DNA from: CALBPI01 sp045110335
GTDB taxonomy: Bacteria; Pseudomonadota; Gammaproteobacteria; Steroidobacterales; Woeseiaceae
Assembly (NCBI GenBank): GCA_045110335.1
Contig: JBGCGB010000048.1
Span: forward strand, 36,902-100,901
Direction: 5' to 3'
DNA: 64,000 nucleotides
How positions within the stretch are numbered: position 1 is the stretch's first letter; each line of letters starts with the position of its first letter. The position numbers and the translations under genes are program-made. This document shows, piece after piece, positions 17,425 through 25,766 of this stretch. The notes beneath the pieces were generated by a model. That model did no database searches and was not told where the DNA came from. It worked only from the letters and a program-made list of their open reading frames with translations.

Positions 17425-18318
17425 ATGAGACAACCAAAGCGCAAATTGTCATTGCGCGGGTTACGAACCTTCTGCGCAGCTGCACGGGAACTGAACTATC
17501 GGCGTGCGGCCGACACACTGCATGTGACGCCTTCCGCGGTCAGCCACCAGATCAAGCGGCTTGAAGCCGAGCTTGGTCTGGCTCTGTTTGTCCGTCAAAA
17601 AAAGAAGGTCCTGCTAACCGAGGATGGTAAAGCTCTGCTGGCCGAGATCGGCCCACTGCTGGATCAGATTGACGACGCGACGGAGCGATTCTTCCGGCGC
17701 CATGAGCGACCGCAGTTGAGAGTGTCTGTACAACCTTTTTTTGCCAGTGAGTTGTTCATACCGCGTCTCAAAGACTTTACCGAAGCGCACCCTGATCTGG
17801 ATATTTTTGTGGACACCAGCGATGAGTCGCTGGCTTATCATCCGTCCGATGCAGATGCTTCAATACGGTTGTTTTCACGCAACCCGGAGAACCTCGAAGC
17901 CATACCGTTGTTTCCTCTTCGGCTGGTAGCCGCATGCTCGCCAGAACTTCGTGAAACACTGCGACTGGATGGCGACCGAATTGGTCAGAACATCTCTTTG
18001 ATCGTCCATCGCACCCGAGCGGATGCCTGGCAGCTTTGGCATGAACAACAATCCTTGACCAAACCGCCAAACCAACGTGTTGTCCAGCTAGACTCGATGA
18101 TCGCGGTGTTAAGAGCCGCTGAACGAGGGCTCGGCATCGCGCTGGTGCCGCTACCTTTGGCGCAATTGTGGCTCGATTCGGGATCCGTCGTCCGATTTGG
18201 CGACGACGCTCTGGTCACCTCCGATGTTTATCATTTTGTTTCAGATCCAACCGCTGATAATCGGGAAAGCGTCGATGTGTTGCGAGATTGGGTGCTCAAG
18301 ACCTTCGTCGATGATTGA
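17425..18318 (+). CDS. LysR-family transcriptional regulator, GcvA-like
   Basis: A 297-residue DNA-binding regulator. The N-terminal winged helix-turn-helix (about residues 8-65) contains NYRRAADTLHVTPSAVSHQIKRLE, and the periplasmic-binding-protein-like effector domain (about residues 92-295) is complete. The order LRGLRTFCAAARELNYRRAA resembles the GcvA/AmpR branch. It starts 63 bases after the pyrophosphatase and has its own palindromic LysR box just upstream. The target genes are unknown; the pyrophosphatase/ferredoxin reductase pair upstream and the methyltransferase downstream are the nearest candidates. Confidence 0.88.
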   Translation: MRQPKRKLSLRGLRTFCAAARELNYRRAADTLHVTPSAVSHQIKRLEAELGLALFVRQKKKVLLTEDGKALLAEIGPLLDQIDDATERFFRRHERPQLRVSVQPFFASELFIPRLKDFTEAHPDLDIFVDTSDESLAYHPSDADASIRLFSRNPENLEAIPLFPLRLVAACSPELRETLRLDGDRIGQNISLIVHRTRADAWQLWHEQQSLTKPPNQRVVQLDSMIAVLRAAERGLGIALVPLPLAQLWLDSGSVVRFGDDALVTSDVYHFVSDPTADNRESVDVLRDWVLKTFVDD

Positions 18319-18478
18319 TGACATTCCGTCATCAAAGTCAGGATGTTAAGTCGTTTGAGCCAATAGCCTTGAATCGCTAATCTATAACCGTCCGCAGAGA
18401 ATACCCCCCCATTCAACGCGGACAGGACAGAAAAAGGGTACGGCGGTTTGTCAGCAATGCCGAACGCAATGCCCGAAT

Positions 18479-18525
18479 AAAACCGGCCCTATCCTTGCCC
18501 CCCTTGGATTTGGCCGGTTTTTTTT
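18479..18525 (+). terminator. Rho-independent terminator
   Basis: AAACCGGCC (18480-18488) pairs with GGCCGGTTT (18512-18520), followed by an uninterrupted run of T to 18525. It terminates plus-strand transcription from the LysR gene or from a short non-coding transcript initiated in the 160-base gap between the gene end and the hairpin. No open frame of note lies in that gap. Confidence 0.8.
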
Positions 18526-18588
18526 GCATGACTTTTCCACCGAGTGATACTCTCGGGAGCTCTTATTTTCCTGAAACGGAGCTCCGAT

Positions 18589-19425
18589 ATGCGTGCACTG
18601 CTAGGTTTAACCCTAATCCTTTCCGCCAGTTTTTTGGCTAACCCCGCCAACGCGGCCCACCATGAAGAAAAAGGTGCTGCAAAAGACATTCTGAATGCGC
18701 CGTATCGCGAAAAGGACCGGGCAAGGGACGCCTATCGTCATCCCGTGCAAACCCTGCGCTTCTTTGGCATCAAGTCTGACATGACGGTTGCCGAATATGG
18801 CCCTGGCGGCGGATGGTACACCCGTATTCTGGCACCTTACGTCGCTGGCAAAGGAACCTATCTTGGCCTTGGCGCCGACGTTGAAAAGTATCATGCCGGG
18901 CAAGATCCAGAGCGCAACGCCGAGCGCAAGAAGTTCCCAATGACTTTTCCTGGAAAAGTCACTGAATGGACCGGTATCGAAGATGCCTCGTTCGCCGCTG
19001 CAGAGGTTGACGAAGCCGATGACTGGAAAGGCAAAGTCGACGCCGTCGTCACTTTCCGCGGTTTTCATGGGTTGACTCGCAAACACTTGACCGATGAGAC
19101 GTTAATTCATTTTTATGGTCTCCTAAAACCCGGTGGCGTTGTCGGTATCGTCCAACATCGTGCACCTGAAAATCATGACCATTCCGCGACGCGTGGACAT
19201 CGCGGTTATTTGAAGCAATCAGAAGTCATCGCCGCTTTTGAGAGTCAGGGCTTCGATCTTGTCAAAACCTCCGAGATCAATGCCAACCCAAATGACACAG
19301 CGGATTGGGAGAAAGGCGTCTGGACACTCCCGCCAGTATTGACCAATGGGGATGAGAATCGCGACAAGTATCTGGAAATCGGCGAGAGTGACCGGATGAC
19401 ACTGTTGTTCCGCAAGCCACAATAA
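18589..19425 (+). CDS. Exported class I SAM-dependent methyltransferase-like protein
   Basis: A 278-residue protein beginning with a signal peptide (MRALLGLTLILSASFLANPANA, cleavage near residue 22). A methyltransferase-like Rossmann domain follows. The SAM-binding motif I is seen as VAEYGPGGGWYTRILAPYV, and FRGFHGLTRKHLTDETLIHFYGLLKPGG fits the motif around strand 5. This matches the group of predicted exported methyltransferases of unknown substrate (COG4798). ATG 18589 was chosen because ACGGAG precedes it and it begins the signal peptide; the frame opens earlier at 18544. A periplasmic SAM-binding enzyme is odd because SAM is cytosolic, so the real ligand is uncertain. Confidence 0.82.
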   Translation: MRALLGLTLILSASFLANPANAAHHEEKGAAKDILNAPYREKDRARDAYRHPVQTLRFFGIKSDMTVAEYGPGGGWYTRILAPYVAGKGTYLGLGADVEKYHAGQDPERNAERKKFPMTFPGKVTEWTGIEDASFAAAEVDEADDWKGKVDAVVTFRGFHGLTRKHLTDETLIHFYGLLKPGGVVGIVQHRAPENHDHSATRGHRGYLKQSEVIAAFESQGFDLVKTSEINANPNDTADWEKGVWTLPPVLTNGDENRDKYLEIGESDRMTLLFRKPQ

Positions 19426-19467
19426 TCTATCGAATTTCGTTCCACACAACCGACAGAGATACATGCC

Positions 19468-20301
19468 ATGAATAGACTTTTTGTTTTGCTGATCAGCGTG
19501 TATTTCCTGTCGGCTTGTGTGACGAACGATACCTACCCGCCGACACCGCCGGTTGCGTCAGCTGAAGACAACGACGTCTTACGCGCCTGGGTCGACGCAC
19601 GTGCGGGCACCGGTGAGCCCGTTCACTGGATTGCCGAGGGCGGTATCTACGAGTATCCATCGGGCAAGAAGCTGTTTGGCATGATCGGCTTTGATAGCTC
19701 AACCGTAATATGGCCCACCGATCCCGCCGACGACGTCGTGCATTTAACCCGCAAAACGTTTGCCTACACGGATCCGGATACCGGCGAAATACTGAAGACT
19801 TTTAACGGCGAACCGGTTGCCGATATTGCCTATCCCTATCAAATGATCACTTATCGGTTCGAAAACGGTCGGATCTATGGTGATGTCGAGCAAGGTGTTG
19901 CACCTCGCATTCAGAACATCAAATCCGAGGATGGCATGAGTGTCCGTATGCTGGGCGATACGATGGCGGTGACCGCCGCTGTATTCCTGGATTTCCCCCT
20001 GCCGTCCGGCATCCGTTATGAAGCCTGGGAAAACTATGACTTTTTCATTCATCCGGAAGGCACGGTCAACGAGCGACACCAAATGAGCTGGCAACGTTAT
20101 GGCGCACTTCCGGCATGGGCCGGTGGCGGCAAAGCCATCTATCATTTGCTGTCATGGCGCGTCGAATCCCAAGCAGATTTTCCAGCGAACATTTTAGCTT
20201 GGGCAAAAGCAGAGCGTCCGCAATGGTTGGTTCCACCTCGCGACATTGCTGAAGTCCGCGCGCTTCAATCCGGTCAGGGTGGCACCGGTTGGGCTCGATA
20301 G
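19468..20301 (+). CDS. DUF1838 lipoprotein
   Basis: A 277-residue predicted lipoprotein: signal peptide MNRLFVLLISVYFLSAC ends in the lipobox LSAC with the lipidated cysteine at residue 17. The body resembles DUF1838 proteins, recognisable from WIAEGGIYEYPSGKKLFGMIGFD, the repeated aromatic-rich strands and YEAWENYDFFIHPEG. These proteins have no established function. It follows the exported methyltransferase by 42 bases and is followed by a TfoX-N gene 8 bases on. All three may form one transcript. Confidence 0.75.
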   Translation: MNRLFVLLISVYFLSACVTNDTYPPTPPVASAEDNDVLRAWVDARAGTGEPVHWIAEGGIYEYPSGKKLFGMIGFDSSTVIWPTDPADDVVHLTRKTFAYTDPDTGEILKTFNGEPVADIAYPYQMITYRFENGRIYGDVEQGVAPRIQNIKSEDGMSVRMLGDTMAVTAAVFLDFPLPSGIRYEAWENYDFFIHPEGTVNERHQMSWQRYGALPAWAGGGKAIYHLLSWRVESQADFPANILAWAKAERPQWLVPPRDIAEVRALQSGQGGTGWAR

Positions 20302-20309
20302 CACATTAG

Positions 20310-20642
20310 ATGAGTGAATTCGTCGACTATCTGACGGAAGTCTTCGAACCCTTCGGAAAAATTCACTCGCGCCGAATGTTTGGCGGTCACGGTATTTATC
20401 ATGACGGTTTGATGTTCGGATTGGTTGCAGACGATCAGCTTTATCTAAAAGCCGATGCCGATTCTGTTGGATACTTTCACCACCATGAGTTGCCCGCGTT
20501 CGAGTATGACAAAAACGGCAAACTGATGAAAATGTCATACTTCCTCGCACCCGAGAGCATTTTCGATGACACCGAGGAGGCAATAACGTGGGCAAGACGC
20601 GCGTATGATGCCGCCCTCCGGGCGCGTTCAAGAAAGCGTTAG
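20310..20642 (+). CDS. TfoX N-terminal domain protein
   Basis: A 110-residue stand-alone TfoX/Sxy N-terminal domain protein. Characteristic segments are FGKIHSRRMFGGHGIYHDGLMFGLVADDQLYLKAD and YFLAPESIFDD. Full-length TfoX/Sxy proteins control natural competence; single-domain versions are common and mostly uncharacterised, so a competence role should not be assumed. Starts 8 bases after the DUF1838 gene. Confidence 0.85.
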   Translation: MSEFVDYLTEVFEPFGKIHSRRMFGGHGIYHDGLMFGLVADDQLYLKADADSVGYFHHHELPAFEYDKNGKLMKMSYFLAPESIFDDTEEAITWARRAYDAALRARSRKR

Positions 20643-20752
20643 TTTATTCCCGTCAAACTGGTCGGAGATGCGATCATCGTTACTTCAAGTATTCGTCTCG
20701 GCGACTCCAGAGTGGTGGTTTTTTAGAACACCAACGACTAGAGGTCACGCAC

Positions 20753-22531
20753 ATGCTTCAAAAAGGTTTCGGTTCAGTATTACTTATTTTCGTAAACTTG
20801 CTCGCGGCCACACATGGTGCTGAGACGGGCAAACGGATCGCAATCACCTTCGACGATGCGCCTCGCGTTGCCGATGCGTTGTTAGACGCGGACGAAAGAA
20901 CCAACCTACTTATTCAAAATCTAAAGCAAGGCAACGTGCCTGGCGCTATGTTTTTTGCCACGACGTCCAACCTGAGTGCTCGGGGCGAGGCCGGCAGAGA
21001 GCGCCTTCATCGATACGTCGCGGCCGGACACCTCATCGGCAATCATTCGAACGCACATGAGTCAGCGAACCGAAATAGCGCAATGAAATTTCTGGCAGAT
21101 GCCAAACGCGCCGGGCAAGTTTTAAAAAATTTGCCCGGCTATGCGCCCTACTTCCGCTTCCCTTATCTACACGAAGGCAACACGCGTGAGAAGCGTGACA
21201 CCATCAGGGCGCAGTTTCGTGAGATGGGTTTAGAGGCCGGCTATGTCACCGTCGACAACTACGACTGGTATTTGCAAAGCTTATTCAATGAAGCCGTAAA
21301 ATCCGGGAGTACACTCGACCTCGATGGCTGGCGTACCCTTTATGTCGACGTGCTAATCGACGCCGTCGAGTTTTATGATGATATTGCAACGAATACGTTA
21401 GGCCGGTCACCAGCACACGTATTGTTGCTGCATGAAAACGATCTCGCCGCGTTGTTTATCGACGATCTTGCCGACGCTCTGCAATCTGCCGGTTGGGAAA
21501 TCATTCCGACGCTCGAAGCTTACCAAGACCCTATCGCCGACCGGGAACCCGATACGATGCTGCTAGGTCAGGGGCGTGTCGCCGCCATTGCATCCGAACG
21601 CGGCGCACACTTCAGCACGTTGATTCATCCGTTGGAAGACGAAGCCAACCTGCGCGCATTGGCGGTTGCTCGTGATTTGGTCGGGTTCGCGAAGGGAGCG
21701 TATCTGGAGACGTCTACGCCGGGTATGACGCCGCAGAAGTTTGCACCGGAGCGTGTCTCATTGGCTGGCCGGTATGAATACGGCTCCGTGTTTTCAGCAG
21801 ACGGCAAAGAGTTGTTTTTTGGCGTAGCGGAAAATGGGCGGGGCGAGATTCACACCATGCGTTATCAAGATGGTGAATGGAGCACTCCGAACGTCGTCCT
21901 TTCGGATCCTGACTTCACCTATGGCGACCCTTTCCTCTCGCGCGATGGCACGCGACTCTATTTTATCTCGGAAAGAAATACCGGGCGCAATAAAGACAGC
22001 AATAAACATGACCTGTGGTATGTCACCAGAACACGGCAAGGTTGGTCCGAACCCCAGAATCTTGGATCGACAGTCAACACCGACAGCGACGAATACTATG
22101 TTTCTTTCACCGACGATGATGTGCTTGCTTTTGCATCGGGGAAGGCGGCAAAGAACAACGGTGATTTCGACATCTACCTCTCGCGACAATCAGACCACCA
22201 ATTCTCGAAGCCTGAGCCACTAAGCGACAACGTCAACACCGCTTGGTACGAAGCCGATCCCTTTATAGCGCCGGACGGCAGCTACTTATTGTTCAGCTCC
22301 AATCGCCGAGGGAATCTAGGCAAACGAGACCTTTACGTCACTTTTAGACAATCTGATCAGTCTTGGTCGACGCCTGTCGCGCTCGGCAATGGCGTCAATA
22401 CGCCCGAACTGGAACTCTGCCCTTTCGTCACCAAAGATGGTCGCTTTCTTTTCTACACCAGTAACGAAGATATTTACTGGGTAGACGCTACTGTAATCGA
22501 CGTTGCCCGCGAACGCGCGGTCATTCATTGA
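20753..22531 (+). CDS. Exported polysaccharide deacetylase fused to a PD40 beta-propeller
   Basis: A 592-residue exported protein. A signal peptide of about 22 residues (ending ATHGAE) precedes a NodB-type deacetylase domain (about residues 28-260). The domain has the metal-binding TFDDAPR motif and the H-x3-H-type GNHSNAH, and is likely to remove N- or O-acetyl groups from a glycan or peptide. From about residue 330 there are at least five PD40/TolB-like blades: SVFSADGKELFFG, PFLSRDGTRLYFIS, VSFTDDDVLAFAS, PFIAPDGSYLLFSS and PFVTKDGRFLFYTS. GAGGT lies 7 bases before the ATG. The propeller may bind the substrate or a partner. Confidence 0.85.
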   Translation: MLQKGFGSVLLIFVNLLAATHGAETGKRIAITFDDAPRVADALLDADERTNLLIQNLKQGNVPGAMFFATTSNLSARGEAGRERLHRYVAAGHLIGNHSNAHESANRNSAMKFLADAKRAGQVLKNLPGYAPYFRFPYLHEGNTREKRDTIRAQFREMGLEAGYVTVDNYDWYLQSLFNEAVKSGSTLDLDGWRTLYVDVLIDAVEFYDDIATNTLGRSPAHVLLLHENDLAALFIDDLADALQSAGWEIIPTLEAYQDPIADREPDTMLLGQGRVAAIASERGAHFSTLIHPLEDEANLRALAVARDLVGFAKGAYLETSTPGMTPQKFAPERVSLAGRYEYGSVFSADGKELFFGVAENGRGEIHTMRYQDGEWSTPNVVLSDPDFTYGDPFLSRDGTRLYFISERNTGRNKDSNKHDLWYVTRTRQGWSEPQNLGSTVNTDSDEYYVSFTDDDVLAFASGKAAKNNGDFDIYLSRQSDHQFSKPEPLSDNVNTAWYEADPFIAPDGSYLLFSSNRRGNLGKRDLYVTFRQSDQSWSTPVALGNGVNTPELELCPFVTKDGRFLFYTSNEDIYWVDATVIDVARERAVIH

Positions 22532-22560
22532 GTGATCAACCGGATAACACGTATTCAAGC

Positions 22561-23079
22561 ATGAAAATCCATCCCACAACGTTACCGGATACCGCGCTGC
22601 TGGCGCGATACCAGAAAACCGACTTCACCGATTGTTACCGAACCACCATCGACATAGGAGTCACTTTTGAACATTTCGTCGAAGCGTTTTACACGACACG
22701 TTTATTCAAGCTTGAACGCTGGATTCTGTCGGTTGCCTTGAAGAAACCATCGACCGATCTTCAAGCAAAGGCATTGGCAGAAGGCACTAGCGAGAACTGG
22801 GCAGCCTGGACCGTAGAAGCCCGCACGGAGAATCAATTGCTGCTGTGCGATATCGCCGGGCAAACACGCTCATGGTTAATGAGTTCACCCGATGAAACCG
22901 CGGAAGGCCAACAAACCGATCTATGGTTCGGCTCCGCGGTCATCCATAACAAGACCGCCGCGGATGGAACGCCACTAATGGGTTTCGGATTTCGCCTGTT
23001 GATGCGTTTTCATCACTGGTATTCGATCGCACTGTTGAAGGCAGCCGCGAGGCGACTCGCGAAACAATCCCCAGCATAA
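22561..23079 (+). CDS. Hypothetical protein, possibly DUF2867-like
   Basis: A 172-residue protein without signal peptide. The arrangement, an N-terminal DTALLARYQ, a central WILSVALKK region and TDLWFGSAV followed by amphipathic C-terminal helices, recalls small DUF2867-type proteins, but I cannot place it with confidence. The frame is open back to TTG 22528, which overlaps the previous stop as TTGA. The ATG at 22561 was taken as the simpler start although neither has a clear ribosome-binding site. Confidence 0.6.
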   Translation: MKIHPTTLPDTALLARYQKTDFTDCYRTTIDIGVTFEHFVEAFYTTRLFKLERWILSVALKKPSTDLQAKALAEGTSENWAAWTVEARTENQLLLCDIAGQTRSWLMSSPDETAEGQQTDLWFGSAVIHNKTAADGTPLMGFGFRLLMRFHHWYSIALLKAAARRLAKQSPA

Positions 23080-23307
23080 GAGACCTCCTGAGCCCTGAGA
23101 ACTTACCATTGACAGTAATGAGACCTAGATAGCACATTGTATAAAAGGACTGACCGGAAACCCCGCGCCACCACCAATCCAACATAGACCAATGACCTAA
23201 CATAAGCGCCACAAAACAACGAATACCCGCCGTTGTCATGCCGCACAGTGCTATCATGCCCGCCCGTTGCCAGTGTTCACTGGCCATCCCCAGAATAGAG
23301 ACCTGTC

Positions 23308-25116
23308 ATGTCCAAGTCAGACACCAAAGCGGAACCGATGTCATTCCGCGACCTTAAGTTATCCGAGCCGTTGATTCAGGCGCTGGATGACATTGGCTAT
23401 GAATCGCCTACGCCGATTCAGCAACAATCGATTCCGCCATTGATGGCCGGTCGCGATATTCTCGGGCACGCACCCACCGGAACCGGCAAGACCGGCGCGT
23501 TTGCTTTACCGCTGCTCTCTTCGATCAATGCCAAGAGCAATGCCACGCAAGTACTGACGTTGGCACCAACCCGTGAGCTGGCCATCCAGGTTGCAGAAGC
23601 ATTCCAAAGTTATGCACGTCACATCAAAGGTTTTCACGTTTTACCCATCTACGGCGGCCAAGAGTATGGCGGTCAGATTCGCGCATTGCGACGCGGTGTT
23701 CAGGTCGTTGTCGGGACACCCGGCCGGTTACGGGATCACATTGGCAAAGGCACACTAAAGCTTGACCAGCTGAAGGCCGTCGTCCTTGATGAAGCCGACG
23801 AAATGCTTCGCATGGGATTTGTCGACGAAGTGGAATGGATTTTGGACCAGGCGCCAGATGCACGGCAAATGATCTTGTTCTCAGCGACGATGCCAAAACA
23901 GGTGGAACGCATCGCCAGGCGTTACCTCGAATCTCCGGCAGAGATTTCGATCAAGGCTCGCACTGCAACCGCGGAAACGATTCGCCAACGATTCTGGCAA
24001 GTCAGCGGCCTACACAAGCTGGATGCACTGACTCGAATTCTGGAGGTTGAGCCGTTTGATGCCATCTTGATGTTTGTGCGTACCAAAACCGCAACCACTG
24101 AGCTGGCCGAAAAATTGGAAGCGCGGGGACATGCGGCCGCTGCGATGAACGGCGACATGCCGCAAAAAGCCCGTGAACAAATGGTTGAGCGATTAAAGCG
24201 CGGCTCGCTCGATATTCTCGTGGCCACCGACGTTGCCGCACGCGGCCTGGATGTCGATCGTATTAGTCATGTCATCAACTACGACGTGCCTTATGACACG
24301 GAGGCCTATATTCACCGGATCGGCCGAACCGGTCGCGCCGGTCGTCAGGGCGACGCCATCTTATTCATTTCTCCGCGTGAGCGGCGGATGCTCTCTGCTA
24401 TCGAGCGCGCTACCCGTCAGAAAATCGAACGACTGGAATTGCCCAGCGTGGAGGCGGTCAACAACAAGCGCATTGCGGACTTCAAACAAAGCATTACCGA
24501 TACGCTCGCAGGCGGCGAACTCGAGTTCATGCAAAGTATGATCGAGCAATACCGCGAAGAACATGATGTCCCGGCTGTTGATATCGCTGCTGCTTTAGCG
24601 AAGCTCTCGATTGGCGACAAGAGCATGTTGCTTTCTCCCGATCGGGACGATGGCCGTTCGAAAATGAGACCGGTTCGCGACCGTGATGCGGGTGCCGAGC
24701 GATATCGTCTGGAAGTAGGTTATGCACATGGCGTTAAACCCGGCAACATTGTCGGTGCAATTGCGAATGAGGCCGGATTACGTGGTGACCATATCGGTCA
24801 AATCGAGATTGAAGAAAACTACAGCATGGTCGACCTGCCCGCCGGCATGCCCAAAGAGATCTTCAAGGGTCTACAAAAAGTTTATATTTGTGGTCAGCAA
24901 ATCAACTTATCGTTAGTTGGTGATGGCGGCGCACCGCGCAGCCGAAAAGAGAGAGCCCGCTCAAAATCAAAGCGGCACGACAAGCCAACAACTCGCCCAT
25001 CCAGACCGTCGGCTGACAGCAAAGACAAGAAACGGAAAAAACCCAAGAAGCCGAAGAAACCTAAAACCAGAAAGAAGACGTCGGCAACGAAGCGGCCAAA
25101 GAAACCTAAGTCGTGA
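23308..25116 (+). CDS. DEAD-box RNA helicase (DeaD/CsdA-like)
   Basis: ATP-dependent RNA helicase acting on structured RNA, typically in ribosome assembly and cold adaptation. The 602-residue protein has the Q motif (SFRDLKLSEPLIQALDDIGY), Walker A ATGTGKT, DEAD box VLDEADEM, SAT, and the helicase C domain with ARGLDVDRISHVINYD and HRIGRTGRAG. A DbpA/CsdA-type RNA-binding domain follows (about residues 465-545). The tail is a strongly basic, lysine-proline-rich run of about 50 residues with repeated KKPKKPK units, probably a nonspecific RNA tether. The gene stands alone after a 228-base gap in which I see no gene; cold-shock 5'-UTR control is possible but not visible. Confidence 0.93.
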   Translation: MSKSDTKAEPMSFRDLKLSEPLIQALDDIGYESPTPIQQQSIPPLMAGRDILGHAPTGTGKTGAFALPLLSSINAKSNATQVLTLAPTRELAIQVAEAFQSYARHIKGFHVLPIYGGQEYGGQIRALRRGVQVVVGTPGRLRDHIGKGTLKLDQLKAVVLDEADEMLRMGFVDEVEWILDQAPDARQMILFSATMPKQVERIARRYLESPAEISIKARTATAETIRQRFWQVSGLHKLDALTRILEVEPFDAILMFVRTKTATTELAEKLEARGHAAAAMNGDMPQKAREQMVERLKRGSLDILVATDVAARGLDVDRISHVINYDVPYDTEAYIHRIGRTGRAGRQGDAILFISPRERRMLSAIERATRQKIERLELPSVEAVNNKRIADFKQSITDTLAGGELEFMQSMIEQYREEHDVPAVDIAAALAKLSIGDKSMLLSPDRDDGRSKMRPVRDRDAGAERYRLEVGYAHGVKPGNIVGAIANEAGLRGDHIGQIEIEENYSMVDLPAGMPKEIFKGLQKVYICGQQINLSLVGDGGAPRSRKERARSKSKRHDKPTTRPSRPSADSKDKKRKKPKKPKKPKTRKKTSATKRPKKPKS

Positions 25117-25138
25117 CGACGCCTTTCATGCGGGCGGA

Positions 25139-25546
25139 CTATTGACCTGACGTTTTATCGTTTGAAACATCGATCACCGGCGACCGTTGATAGGTGCGGT
25201 GCTTGTCCGTGATTGAGTCGGTCAATCCGAAGTCAAGAAAGACGACGCTCGCCCACCACTTCTTTTGATCAATCTCGCTCTCGATTTTGCCTTCTATCCG
25301 GCGGTCGTCCGATGTCGTACAGCTGTATTGAAGGTCATCATCAGAACGCCGGATTTCGGTCCCTTCAGACGGGATCGTCGCGTCCCAGCTACCCCGCTTG
25401 TTGCTGAACGTACACTGACCTGCACTGCCATCAGAAAAGCTCACGGATAGCGGAATGTTCGCATCGTTAGTCAAGGTCGCACAGCCCGAGAGGCCGGCGA
25501 GTAAAGAAAGAACCACTATCGAAGACATCTGGCGTGATGAGGGCAT
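25139..25546 (-). CDS. Small lipoprotein of unknown function
   Basis: A 135-residue predicted lipoprotein from the ATG at 25546, which has GGAG upstream on the minus strand. The signal peptide ends in the lipobox LSGC with the cysteine around residue 22, giving the start MPSSRQMSSIVVLSLLAG. The frame remains open to 25615, but the lipobox position decides the start. The mature part has a short beta-rich domain containing two cysteines and an IPLSVSFSDG segment. It resembles small lipoproteins of the GxxC-ATLTN type whose C-terminus carries a glycine/aromatic hydrophobic stretch (KKWWASVVFLDFGLTDSI). Function unknown. Confidence 0.7.
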   Translation of the reverse strand: MPSSRQMSSIVVLSLLAGLSGCATLTNDANIPLSVSFSDGSAGQCTFSNKRGSWDATIPSEGTEIRRSDDDLQYSCTTSDDRRIEGKIESEIDQKKWWASVVFLDFGLTDSITDKHRTYQRSPVIDVSNDKTSGQ

Positions 25547-25766
25547 GTTCGGCTCCAGTTTGTTATCCGTAAAATCATTTGACGAGCCAAGCAGCGAATA
25601 GCCGCAACGCTCCATAAAAATGACCGTGTTGACGAATAAGACCTACGACGCCCCGTTTTTGTTACCAATCGGTCGTATTTTCAGCTATCCAAAAAGCAAA
25701 CGCACCGAAGGCGAACCATCGATGCGCTTGCCCGCACTGAAGCACTGCGTACAGATAATGGAAGGA

